Of a DNA stretch of 16,295 bases, positions 1 to 8,599 are shown in pieces. The first letter of the stretch is position 1. The number at the start of each line of letters is the position of its first letter. The stretch comes from Allomyces macrogynus ATCC 38327 (lineage: Eukaryota; Blastocladiomycota; Blastocladiomycetes; Blastocladiales; Blastocladiaceae), in the NCBI GenBank assembly GCA_000151295.1, contig GG745348.1, forward strand, positions 364,025-380,319. Direction: 5' to 3'. The notes under the pieces were generated by a model. That model was not told the origin of the DNA, did no database searches, and was given only the letters and a program-made list of their open reading frames with translations. Position numbers and translations under genes: made by a program.

Positions 1-190
1 CCTGGCTGAGAGTGACAGGATATGGGTGGCCAGGGTGCAGTGTGAAACACATCGCAGCAGCAACAAAGATTCCAATCCCAAGGGGTATCAGCGCTGCACT
101 GAGCCAGACTATCAAGCACGTCAACGTTTTTGGCAACCACAAAACAACGATGCCTATTTATTCACCCAAATCGAACAGCATGGTCTCCAT
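1..190. other. Left edge, no gene seen
   Basis: Nothing recognisable on either strand. The region lies just downstream (3' side) of the decayed acyl-CoA ligase on the minus strand, and may be its former 3' flank. Short open frames here show no domain signature. Confidence 0.4.
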
Positions 191-2182
191 TCAGCTTGCA
201 CCAACCAGGCCAAGCTGCTTCAAGACATTGAAACGTGCGTCATGGCGCACAATTGCCCCCCTAACATACAGGCCGTGCGTAATGAGATGATGCCAGGGTG
301 GGGAAGAGAGCTTGCGTTCCAATGTCCACCTTACCGTCGAGTTACGCGGGATCGCATTGACAAGCACGACACCACCTGCGAGGTGCTTGTACAACGTGAG
401 TGTCCGTGCAATCACGATGGTCTGCGTCTTGGCGAGCATCGACTGTGCCGCTGGGTCCAACAGCACTGCCTTGGACCGCGGAACGACTGATGCGCACGGA
501 ACTTGTGCTTCGTCGCCAGCAGGGATGGGAACTACGGCCACGTCTAATGCTTGATAGGTCTTGAGCAGCTCAGCCTCGATATTGGATGGAATCACCTATT
601 GTTTGGCCATGAAAAGCATTCCGCGAGCGCACAAATAATCGAGTATGCTGCAATTCGCGTCGCGCACCTGGTTCCAGCTCACGCCAAAATTTTCCTTCCA
701 CCAGTCAACAACAGTCAGGCACCAGTCCGCGTCCATGATGACGAGATCGCCCATCCGCAGCCACAGCTTGCCGCCAATCGTTGTGAACACAGCCTCGGTC
801 TCGGCTGGCCGCTGATAGTAGCCCGCGGTGAACACGTTGGGCCCGAGCACGACGAGTTCGCCAGGTCCCGTGGGTCCACCCTTGTTGATGGGCAGCGGCT
901 CGCGCGTGGTCAGGTTCAAGAGCAATGCTTCCACTCCCGGCAGCAGCCAACCAATCGTACCCGGGCGAGTCGCCTGCCCTTTGCCCCATCGCGGCAATGT
1001 GAGGCCAAGAGTTTCGGTCGCGGCATACCTTTGGACGATGGGGACTGGGAGGGATTCGAGGCGCCAAACCAACAGTCAGCTCAGCTTCTAAAATGCAGGG
1101 ATGAACAATCGTGCAGCATACCTTTCAAAGTCTCCATGGCGCACTGTTGCGTCGCTGCCGACAACGGTGCCCCAATCGCCGTGATGAGCTCCAGCGACGA
1201 CAGATCGTAATGGTGAACAAGCGGGTCCTTGATGACCGCAACGAGATTCTTGGGCGTGGTCACTGACTGCGTGATCTTGAGCCGCTGCACTGCGTCGAGC
1301 AAGTTGCCTGTGCCAAGCCGGTCCCAAAAGAAGAGCGTCCCGCCGCGGATTGCCGTATGCCCGATACGCGGAAGAAGCTCGTCGTGCCGTCCTGGCGAAT
1401 CGCAGACACGTCGTGGGTTGCATTCGCGGGCAAGTGCTTGAGCTGGTTGACAGGCAGCGTTGTCATCGCTTGCGTTTGTAGTTGCGCCAGGGTGGTGAGG
1501 ATCACGCCGTGCGTGATCTGCCTTGTTGAGCCCGGTCGTACCACTACGTAAGATCAAAAGCGGACCGTTCAACGAACTTGGTCCAAGTGGAGGAAAGTCT
1601 GCGACAAGCGACAATACGGATGACGTAAAAAACATGAAGGCGGCGTTGCCAAGACCGAACTCGGCTTGACTCCACCCGGTACCGTGACCGAGTCAAGCAA
1701 GAAACTACGCGGCGCCAGGTTGGATCGATCAAGAGACTATCCCACGAGGGATAACGGTGGAATCGTGTCAGCCCATGTCAGCCCACATTTCCCATAAGAA
1801 CAGTCATGAGAAATGCGCGACCATGATGCCTGCATGTAAACACCTGTTCGTCAGTTCACAGAAGTGAGAGCATGACACAAGAGCGATTCGGCGCTCATGG
1901 GCAAGCTATGCGCACACATACCCGCGAAATGACACGCAAACTCGACCATGTGGGAATGTTCGTGATTCGGCGCGACAATCGCCAGCCGACGCCGCGACGC
2001 AAACCGACATTAGCGGCAAACCCATGCGCGAGCGACAGTGCGCCGTCGAGCAGCCCGGCGTACGTCAGGCGGCGACTATCCGGGTCCATGGTGTGTGCGA
2101 CAAACCTTGCATTTGGATCGTGGATTCGGAGAACATATCCTCCCGCTCGATGAGAGCGTGCAGAGTTCCAAGAGAAGGTCAT
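191..2182 (-). pseudogene. Decayed AMP-binding acyl-CoA ligase (4CL-like)
   Basis: Remnant of an ANL-superfamily adenylating enzyme, which in working form activates a carboxylate as acyl-AMP and transfers it to CoA. Reading the minus strand, pieces appear in family order. They are an N-terminal DPDSRRLTYAGLLDG, then LAIVAPN, then the A3 P-loop region LRSGTTGLNKA, LSSLELITAIGAPLS, the A5-like RYAATETLGL, GELVVLGPNV, the A7-like RMGDLVIMDADW, VIPSNIEAEL, and a C-terminal VNAIPRNST. Plausible introns survive: 1830-1921, 1045-1121 and 596-667, plus a possible GTAAGG donor just after NST. The frame is broken near 1985, 1518 and 1361-1377, there is an in-frame TGA at 1804-1806 after the first intron, and the C-terminal core motif is damaged near 256-261. 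The other genes in the window are clean, which argues for real decay rather than poor sequence. Substrate cannot be inferred. The N-terminal boundary is uncertain. Confidence 0.8.
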
Positions 2183-2537
2183 GCTTGTCGGCGGTGTGGC
2201 AGCGGCTTGTCAACTCCTCCATTCACCATCTCAGGCAACCAAACTTTGCAAACCTATAATAGACACCGAGAGCTTTATCATAAAGTAGGTTCATTGCGTC
2301 TGGACCGCTGCTCGTCCCACAGCGCAGGTTCAAAGTCACAGACAGCTCCAATAATCTTTTTGCACAGGGACAACACGCCGACACGCAGCTCTGGGAAAAC
2401 TAAACGCAATAACGACAAAATATTTGGTAGAGAAAGGTGGTGGGGTGGACAAGACAAGCGCAAACCAAATGAAACCAAACAACAAATTAAAACAAAACAC
2501 CGTGCGCTATAGCGGCCGCGGCGGCGACGGCACACGG
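2183..2537. other. Intergenic, 3' flank of carrier gene
   Basis: No gene seen. The stretch around 2395-2505 is distinctly A-rich on the plus strand (T-rich on the minus strand) compared with its surroundings, which would fit the 3' UTR and cleavage region of the carrier transcript. A natural GCGGCCGC (NotI) octamer lies near 2513. Confidence 0.5.
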
Positions 2538-4139
2538 TCATAGTCCCAGCACCGTCTTGGTCCACTCGTAACACACATACGAGATAGACGCGGCCGGAAT
2601 CACCTTCAACAGCGTCGGCGCGAGCCCCTTGTAGAACCCCTTGGCACCCTCGTGCGCATAGGTTCGGCGCACCGCGTCCCAGACGCCCGTGTAACGTTCC
2701 GGATGGCCCGGCGTGCCCTGCGCCTGCAACCGCGTGCGCACGAGGGACAACGGGTAGACGGAGGTCGCGGAAATCGAACTCGACAAGGTCCCAAATGCGA
2801 GCAACCAGTGCATTGGCGGCATCGTATAGTGCAGGTGCGGGTCGTCCGGGTCGGCACGGACCGCGTGCACGGTCCGGTACGCGGCTTTGAGCGACTCGAA
2901 AATCGCGAAATCGATGCCCGCGTACGGTACAATCCCGACCAACGACGGACCAAGACCGCGGAAAAACGGTCTCCACCTGCCCTCGCGCCACATGTCACGC
3001 GCGGTCTCGACAATTAAGGCATTGCTTGACGCGCGGACGACGGGAGCGTTTCCGGCAAGTGCTGCACGACCGTCGATCGCGGTCGCGACCATAATCCGCG
3101 TCTTGAGCGTCTCGATTGGGTAGATCGAAAACTGCGAGATCAACCCGGCAATCCCACCCGCGACGAACCGCCCGCCCATTCCAATATTGATGCCCGGGTC
3201 GTCAGGGTCAAGCCCTTGCACGCGAGCCATGGCGCGCTTGCCCTTTTCAAACACGTAAAACTTGATGGCTGACTCGGGCATGATCTTGATGCAGTTCATG
3301 CCGTTGCCGCGCCAAAACGACGGCAGGCCGCCGTCGCGGTAAATCGCGCACAGTGAGTCTTGCAGGAGCGCCATGCGCGTCAGTTGGGTGCCCGGGCCAC
3401 CGGGTGCCGACTTGATGCGTGTTTGCAGCAGGACCTTGAGTCGGTCGAGCGGCGCGGTACATGTTCGGCTGACGGCTGGAGAAGCAATCGAAATGGAAAG
3501 AGTGCATGGGGAAGTGGAGCGGGATAGAAGGGGTAGGGAGCGACGAGTCGGGCGATTGATGGATCAGCATCAACGACCAGGAGCAGAGACTGAACGGACA
3601 ATGCCAGGGTCAACTCATGGTTCGATCCCAATGGCAACGCGCGGGGGGTTCGGTCGCAACAGAGCGCATTTTCCCGGTCGCAACGGAGCGCGGGTTCCGC
3701 AGCAGAGCGCGTGAGCGAGAGAGTCAAAGAAACGCACCTCCAGCAACAGCACCGCAACTACGAACGGAATAACAGTAGCGAGTTAGCTTTCCGCTCCACA
3801 CACCACGATAAGTAGCACAACGTACATCAAGAACTTGAGCTGTTTCGACTCAGATACCGGTACGGGCTCGGCGTACTCGGCTTCGCAGTCGTCGTCTTCA
3901 GCGTCGTCGTTCTCGTCGGCCATGTTGACGGGCACACGTCTCGGAAACGCTCGCGGAATCGACGCCGTCGACGACGTCCTCGGGATATCGTCGTCCTCGA
4001 TCAGCGGCGGCCGTCGTGCGTGGTGATGATGATGGTGGTGGTACAAGTGGTGCGCCGCCGACGTAGCGGTTGCCGGCGTTGGGTCGTGCGCCGAGGCGTC
4101 AGCGAGCGGGAGAGCCGGAGCGGGCACGGCTTGCACCAT
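2538..4139 (-). CDS. Mitochondrial carrier, ATP-Mg/Pi (SCaMC) type
   Basis: Inner-membrane carrier, probably exchanging adenine nucleotide for phosphate. Exons 3826-4139, 3738-3757 (a 20-nt micro-exon) and 2538-3475 give 423 residues. Introns are 68 nt (donor GTACGT) and 262 nt (donor GTGCGT, acceptor CTCCAG). Joined, they read KQLKFLICGAVAGAVSRTCT, a normal first carrier helix. The three repeats carry TAPLDRLKVLL, YPIETLKTRI and YPLSLVRTRL; the third form is typical of the ATP-Mg/Pi subgroup. Residues 1-100 are unusual: a His run at 34-40 and an acidic stretch at about 74-89, with no EF-hand loops, although classical SCaMC/Sal1 carriers have them. The start at 4139 has a strong context (CCACCATGG) and an in-frame TAG at 4170-4172 upstream. 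Another carrier subgroup is possible; the carrier fold itself is certain. Confidence 0.9.
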
Positions 4140-4715
4140 GGTGGTCGGAGTATGGTCGGAGACTCGTTGCTAGGAGTTGGTGCGGCGCGAGGTGCGGTAC
4201 GGTGGAGGCGGCGACCAGCCGCGGACTGATGGGCACGGCCAGGTGGGGGCAAACAGGTCAACTTGGCACACAAAAGGCATTTGATGTCGAGACGAGGTTT
4301 ATTTGCCTACTCCTTACGCCGCAGTGCGACAAGATTGCCACTAGGGGACACAAATACAAAAAATGCGAAACTAATGTAGCGGATACGAAGCGCTGCTGCT
4401 GATCGACTGGTTGGGAGCGATCTGGTCGCGCTCGCCTTTCCCTGTGCTTACTGGCTCTGGAGGGAATGAGACCGTTGTGTTGTGTATCGCGAGGTTCTTC
4501 ATTAGAAATGCAATCAGGCCGCCAGGTGCGCTTGTTGTCCAAGACGAGTACCGGGCCAGAGACTGCTGCAAAAGCATCAAACTTGTTTGTTTCTTATTCA
4601 CATATTGCTCGACTATCTCTCTCTCTCTCCCCCCCCCCCCCCCCTGGTGCGCGGCGGACGCGCACCGCGAGCCACGCGCCAGACTCCAACGAACGCACCT
4701 TGACCAACGGACGGC
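4140..4715. other. Intergenic: carrier 5' flank and GND 3' flank
   Basis: The two flanking genes are both on the minus strand, so this holds the promoter/5' UTR of the carrier and the 3' UTR of 6-phosphogluconate dehydrogenase. I looked for missing EF-hand exons of the carrier here on the minus strand and saw none. A pyrimidine microsatellite lies at 4616-4644. Confidence 0.6.
4616..4644. repeat. TC dinucleotide run followed by C16 tract
   Basis: About seven TC dinucleotides run directly into an uninterrupted run of 16 C on the plus strand, ending at 4644. On the transcribed minus strand of the gene to the right this is a G16-GA repeat, just past the stop codon of 6-phosphogluconate dehydrogenase. 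Such tracts are length-variable and error-prone in sequencing. Confidence 0.95.
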
Positions 4716-6475
4716 TTAGGCGTTGTACGTCGACGACGCAACACGACCACCACGACCAGTCCAGTTGGTGTGGTGCCACGACCCGGGCGCGTCAACAAAC
4801 TCGTACGTGTGCGCGCCAAAGTAGTCGCGCTGCGCCTGGAGCAGGTTGGCGGGCAGGTAGGCCGTACGGTACCCGTCGTAGAAGGCGAGCGCCGACGAGA
4901 GCGCGGGCACGGGCACGCCGAGGAGCGTGGCCTGTGCAACGACGCGGCGCCACGACGACTGCGTGCGCTCGAGGACCGACGCGAAGAAGGGGTCAAAGAG
5001 CAGGTTCTCGAGGTCCGGGTTGCGGTCAAACGCCTTCTTGATGTCGCCGAGGAACCGCGAGCGGATAATGCAACCACCCTTCCACATGATGGCGATACCG
5101 CCGTTGTTCAGGTGCCAGCCCTGTTCCTTAGCCGCCTCGCGCAGCAGCATAAAGCCCTGCGCATACGAAATGAGCTTGGCCGCGTAGAGCGCGTTCTCGA
5201 GGTCCTTGAGGAACAGTGCGCGGTCGCCCGTAAACTTGGCGTCAACGCCCGGCTTGGGGCCCGCAAGCAGCGCGGCGGCACGGCCACGCTCCTCCTTGAG
5301 CGCCGAAAGGCAGCGCGCAAAGACAGCCTCGCCAATCAGCGTGACGGGCATGCCGAGGTCGAGCGCCGAGATGGCAGTCCATTTGCCGGTCCCCTTTTGG
5401 CCGGCCGTGTCGCGAATCTTCTCGACAAGGAACTTGCCGTCGTCGTCTTTAAACGTGACAATGTCCTTGGTGATCTCCATAAGGAACGAGTCGAGGTCAC
5501 CCGCGTTCCACTCGGTGAACGACGCGCCAATCTCGTCGTTACCCATGCCGAGCATCGACTTCATGATATGGTAGCCCTCGCAAATCAGCTGCATGTCGCC
5601 GTACTCGATGCCGTTGTGCACCATCTTGACGTAGTGGCCCGAGCCGGTCTCACCGACCCAGTCGCAGCACGGCATGCCGTCGGCCTTGGCGGCCACCGCC
5701 TGGAAGATCGGCTGGAGGTGCGGCCAAGCGGCGGGCGAGCCACCGGGCATGATCGACGGGCCAAAACGCGCGCCCTCCTCACCGCCCGAGACACCGGCGC
5801 CAACATAGAGCAGGCCCTTGGCCTCGAGCTCCTTGGTGCGGCGAATCGTGTCGGGGAAGTGCGAGTTGCCGCCGTCGATGATAATGTCACCTTCCTCGAG
5901 ATACGGCAGCAGCTGCGCGATGAAATCGTCGACGGGCTGGCCGGCCTTGACGAGCAGCATGACCTTGCGCGGGCGCTTGAGCTTGGCGCAGAGCTCCTCG
6001 ATCGAGTGCGCGCCGACAATTTTGGTGCCCTTGGCCTCGTTGGCCAGGAACTGGTCGACTTTGCTCGTGGTGCGGTTGTAGGCGCACACGACAAAGCCGT
6101 GGTCGTTCATGTTGAGAACCAGGTTCTGGCCCTGTTGGTTGTTTTCGCGCGAGTTGTCATGCGTGCGGGGGAAAGCGGAGCGGCGTTAGCGGTGTACGCC
6201 AGATCCACTTTTTCCTTTTCGCGTGAGCGCGAGCGCGTTCAGATCACTCCCAACGCGTACCATGACGGCCAGGCCAATAAGGCCAATATCAGCACTGGCA
6301 GCGTGGCGGCAGAAGGATGGAGCAGTTGGCGGTGTCGTGAGCATCGATGCAAGTTGAGCAACGCGTCGCTGTGGAGTTGGCACGTCGTCGTTCATGGCGA
6401 CGTGTTTTTGCAGCGGAAGGAGGAGCAGCAGCAGCAGGGGCCGTCGGCCGTCACGTACACGGCTTCGACAGACAT
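4716..6475 (-). CDS. GND1: 6-phosphogluconate dehydrogenase, decarboxylating
   Basis: Cytosolic enzyme of the oxidative pentose phosphate pathway: 6-phosphogluconate + NADP+ gives ribulose 5-phosphate + CO2 + NADPH. Exons 6459-6475 (17 nt), 6261-6294 (34 nt) and 4716-6131 give 488 residues, normal for the family (yeast Gnd1 is about 489). Introns are 6295-6458 (donor GTACGT, acceptor CCAG) and 6132-6260 (donor GTACGC, acceptor ACAG). The N-terminus reads MSVEAVADIGLIGLAVMGQN, with the nucleotide-binding GLAVMG at 13-18. Other hallmarks are GVSGGEEGARFGPSIMPGG, the catalytic segment VKMVHNGIEYGDMQ (Lys186, Glu193), DSFLMEIT, and the C-terminus NWTGRGG...SSTYNA. The alternative start at 6395 would add a non-conserved leader, so the spliced 17-nt exon is preferred. 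It is divergent from glycogen synthase. Confidence 0.95.
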
Positions 6476-7564
6476 GATTGCAGCTAGTTGGAGAGCGTGA
6501 ATGTGGTGCTGGTCCGCTGCGGGAGAGAGGTGCGCGGCGAGGCAGGGATTGAGATCACGTCGCGTTTTGGCGGCCGGGTGCGGATGTTCGGGTCGGCCCG
6601 TTTGGTGACGGTTCGCGACCGGGGTTTGCTCAGCGCGCGCGGGTGATGAGCGATCTGGGCCCCAAACGTGATGTCGCTGCCACAGCCATCGCTGCGGGAG
6701 CGCGATTGTCCGGCTGATTTGGGGACCAAGAACGGAGGATTTGCGAGTGGCATCTGGCCCATGGCTTTTCATTTTTGGCCCAAAGTGATCAACGTCGGGG
6801 ACCATGGGGCAGGTTGGAGGGCGTTGGAGGGAGGTCAATCGCATCAAGTCGAAAGTTGGTTGAAGATGGTCGACAAAGCTGCAGCAGATGACGGGATATC
6901 AAACAGTAGTAGTCTCAATTAATTTCATTTGCCCGCAGCTCAGCGTCAGACGGCATCCAGCGCGGATTCACGGACCCGGACCCCCAGCCCATGCCGGCTC
7001 GCAGAGCTGGATGGCAGCGACCGTGCCGCTGTCTGGCTCAAGTTGGATGAAATGTGATCAGCGTTCAGCGGCCAGAGGCCAGCAACCATCCAAAAGTGGC
7101 CACTCCGCTCCCGGGCACTGCGGTCGCGGCCATGCCTTGCGACTTACCGCAAAGTATCCGGCCGCACCGTGATCACGTCGCCGTCGTGTGGTCGCACCCG
7201 GTTGGTGCGGTGGTCGGGGCCCGTTGGTTGCGCGCCTGATGGATGTCGCCGTCGCCGTCGCTGTCGCCGCGACTGGTCCGTCCATGCCGAGCCCAAAAAG
7301 TCTCACCCCCCGTGCGGTTCGATCTCGCTCTCTGCAGCCTGCAGCAACCCGTTGGCTGGACGCGTGCGTCGGCGGGCGCGTGCTGGTTGTGCGCGTGGGG
7401 TCATTCAACGACGCCCGAGCGCCACACTCGCCGGGACGCCGGCGCCGGGACAAACGTGCCGAGGCGCGAGACGCGTCCCTCGTGGTTCGTTGAAGCAACT
7501 TTTCCATGCCGATTCTGGACCCCTTTTCAACGGCCAACTGGTTGCAAAAGAGCGATTGCAGGCA

Positions 7565-7582
7565 CCTTCGCCGTGGCGAAGG
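7565..7582. repeat. Perfect inverted repeat, 8-bp arms, 2-bp spacer
   Basis: CCTTCGCC-GT-GGCGAAGG. It lies about 60-70 bp upstream of the TATA-like element at 7639, in the divergent promoter region. It could be a dimeric transcription-factor site or a chance GC-rich palindrome. Confidence 0.5.
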
Positions 7583-7638
7583 CCGGCAAGGACCGCGAAA
7601 GAGCGAAAATGGAATATATGGGAGCGCGGCGCCCACCG

Positions 7639-7647
7639 TAAATATAA
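7639..7647 (+). promoter_or_regulatory. TATA-like element
   Basis: TAAATATAA, preceded by an AATATAT at 7613-7619, is an isolated AT island in a strongly GC-rich region. If it serves glycogen synthase, the 5' leader would be around 900 nt, which is long. Its use and direction are unproven. Confidence 0.25.
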
Positions 7648-8282
7648 GTTTCGGTTGTCGGGCATGCGGTCTTTGCAGCAAGTTGTCGACCCGGGGCGGC
7701 CCGTCGCCGCCAAAAGTCGTGGGTTGGTTGTGGTTGTTGTCGTGCGTGTTGCTGCAGGCTATTGCGAAGCGCGTGTCCATGGGCGACATGGACGTCACTG
7801 CAGGCTCGGTGGCTCGGCGCGCCTTTGCAGCTTGTTGCTTTGCCGCTGCTGCGCTGCTCTCAACCGCGACAATCCACTCCTCCACCACCATCACCATCGT
7901 CACCTCTCCAGTTCGTGCACCAGCGCTTTCTCTCTCAACCCTGCCGCGCGCGTGCATCTCCCGCTTTCCCACCCACTAGCGCGAGCCAACGTTGCACCCC
8001 CGTGGCCAGAGCAGCGCGTACCTCCGACGCCCCCGCGCTCCAACTTTCTGCCGGACCCCCTCCATCCCGCCCGCCGCGCGCCCGCCGTTGTCCCTTCTCT
8101 CGACTTCGACCGCGACCGGGCTCATCCGGCCGAGAACGCACGCTCAAGCCGCGCTGCTACTACCGCATACCGGACCCGCTGATCCTCCGGCGTCGCGCGA
8201 CTCTCGTCCTCCCGCTCGATCACGGCTCCAGCGCCGACGCCATTCAATTCCCAGCCGTCCCACGTCGGTTCCCGCAGCACGT

Positions 8283-8387
8283 ATGCTTCGATTCGCTCGC
8301 TCGATCGCTCACGTCCTGTCGCTCGATTGTTCAAGCCCGGTCGTGGACCGTGGCGACGCGTCGTGTCGCGCCGCGCCGCGCCGTTGA
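8283..8387 (+). CDS. Possible upstream ORF in glycogen synthase leader
   Basis: An ATG at 8283 opens a 34-residue frame (MLRFARSIAHVLSL...) that ends with TGA at 8385-8387, 212 nt before the glycogen synthase start. If the transcript begins upstream of 8283, ribosomes would meet this frame first. I see no conserved domain. It could equally be untranscribed promoter sequence or chance. Confidence 0.2.
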   Translation: MLRFARSIAHVLSLDCSSPVVDRGDASCRAAPRR

Positions 8388-8599
8388 TCACGGAACGGAG
8401 CACACTCCACCTTGTCGTGTCGGTGCGGAAGCTGATCACCGCCGCCATTTATCTGTAGCTGAATTCGGTGCTCTGTTGACACCAAGCGCACTGGCTCCGA
8501 CCCTTGTCAAGGGCTCGCCGATCCTGTTGCACGCATCTCTCGCCGCGCCCCCCGTGATCCGACTCTATCTGACCGACCCGACGCGCTCGACAATCCATC

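Larger units (their letters stand above)
6476..8599. other. Divergent intergenic/promoter region GND-GSY
   Basis: About 2.1 kb between the start of 6-phosphogluconate dehydrogenase (minus) and glycogen synthase (plus). Long open frames occur on both strands (minus 7058-7972, plus 7169-8182), but they overlap, are rich in Arg/Ala/Pro/Ser, and show no domain, so I treat them as chance frames in GC-rich DNA. Visible elements are a TATA-like TAAATATAA at 7639-7647, a near-perfect palindrome at 7565-7582, five TGATCA hexamers, and a small upstream frame at 8283-8387. From about 7860 to 8600 the plus strand is C/T-rich, as often seen in fungal leaders. Confidence 0.6.

Noticed and set aside
551..1210. 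219-codon plus-strand frame over the ligase remnant
   Set aside because: The minus strand carries the AMP-binding motifs and intron signals; the plus frame has none.
3610..3640. tRNA-like GGTTCGATCCC T-loop
   Set aside because: The bases around it do not form a T-stem, and no matching anticodon or acceptor arms were found upstream.
6186..6395. Start of 6-phosphogluconate dehydrogenase at 6395 (34-residue leader)
   Set aside because: The leader is not family-like, and the spliced 17-nt exon at 6459-6475 gives the normal N-terminus and length with a consensus donor.
4770..6500. 576-codon open frame on the plus strand opposite 6-phosphogluconate dehydrogenase
   Set aside because: Antisense shadow for the same reason; low-complexity Arg/Leu/Val sequence.
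7058..8182. Two long overlapping open frames (minus 7058-7972, plus 7169-8182) in the divergent promoter
   Set aside because: They overlap on opposite strands, are Arg/Ala/Pro/Ser-rich, lack motifs or splice support, and fit chance in GC-rich DNA.
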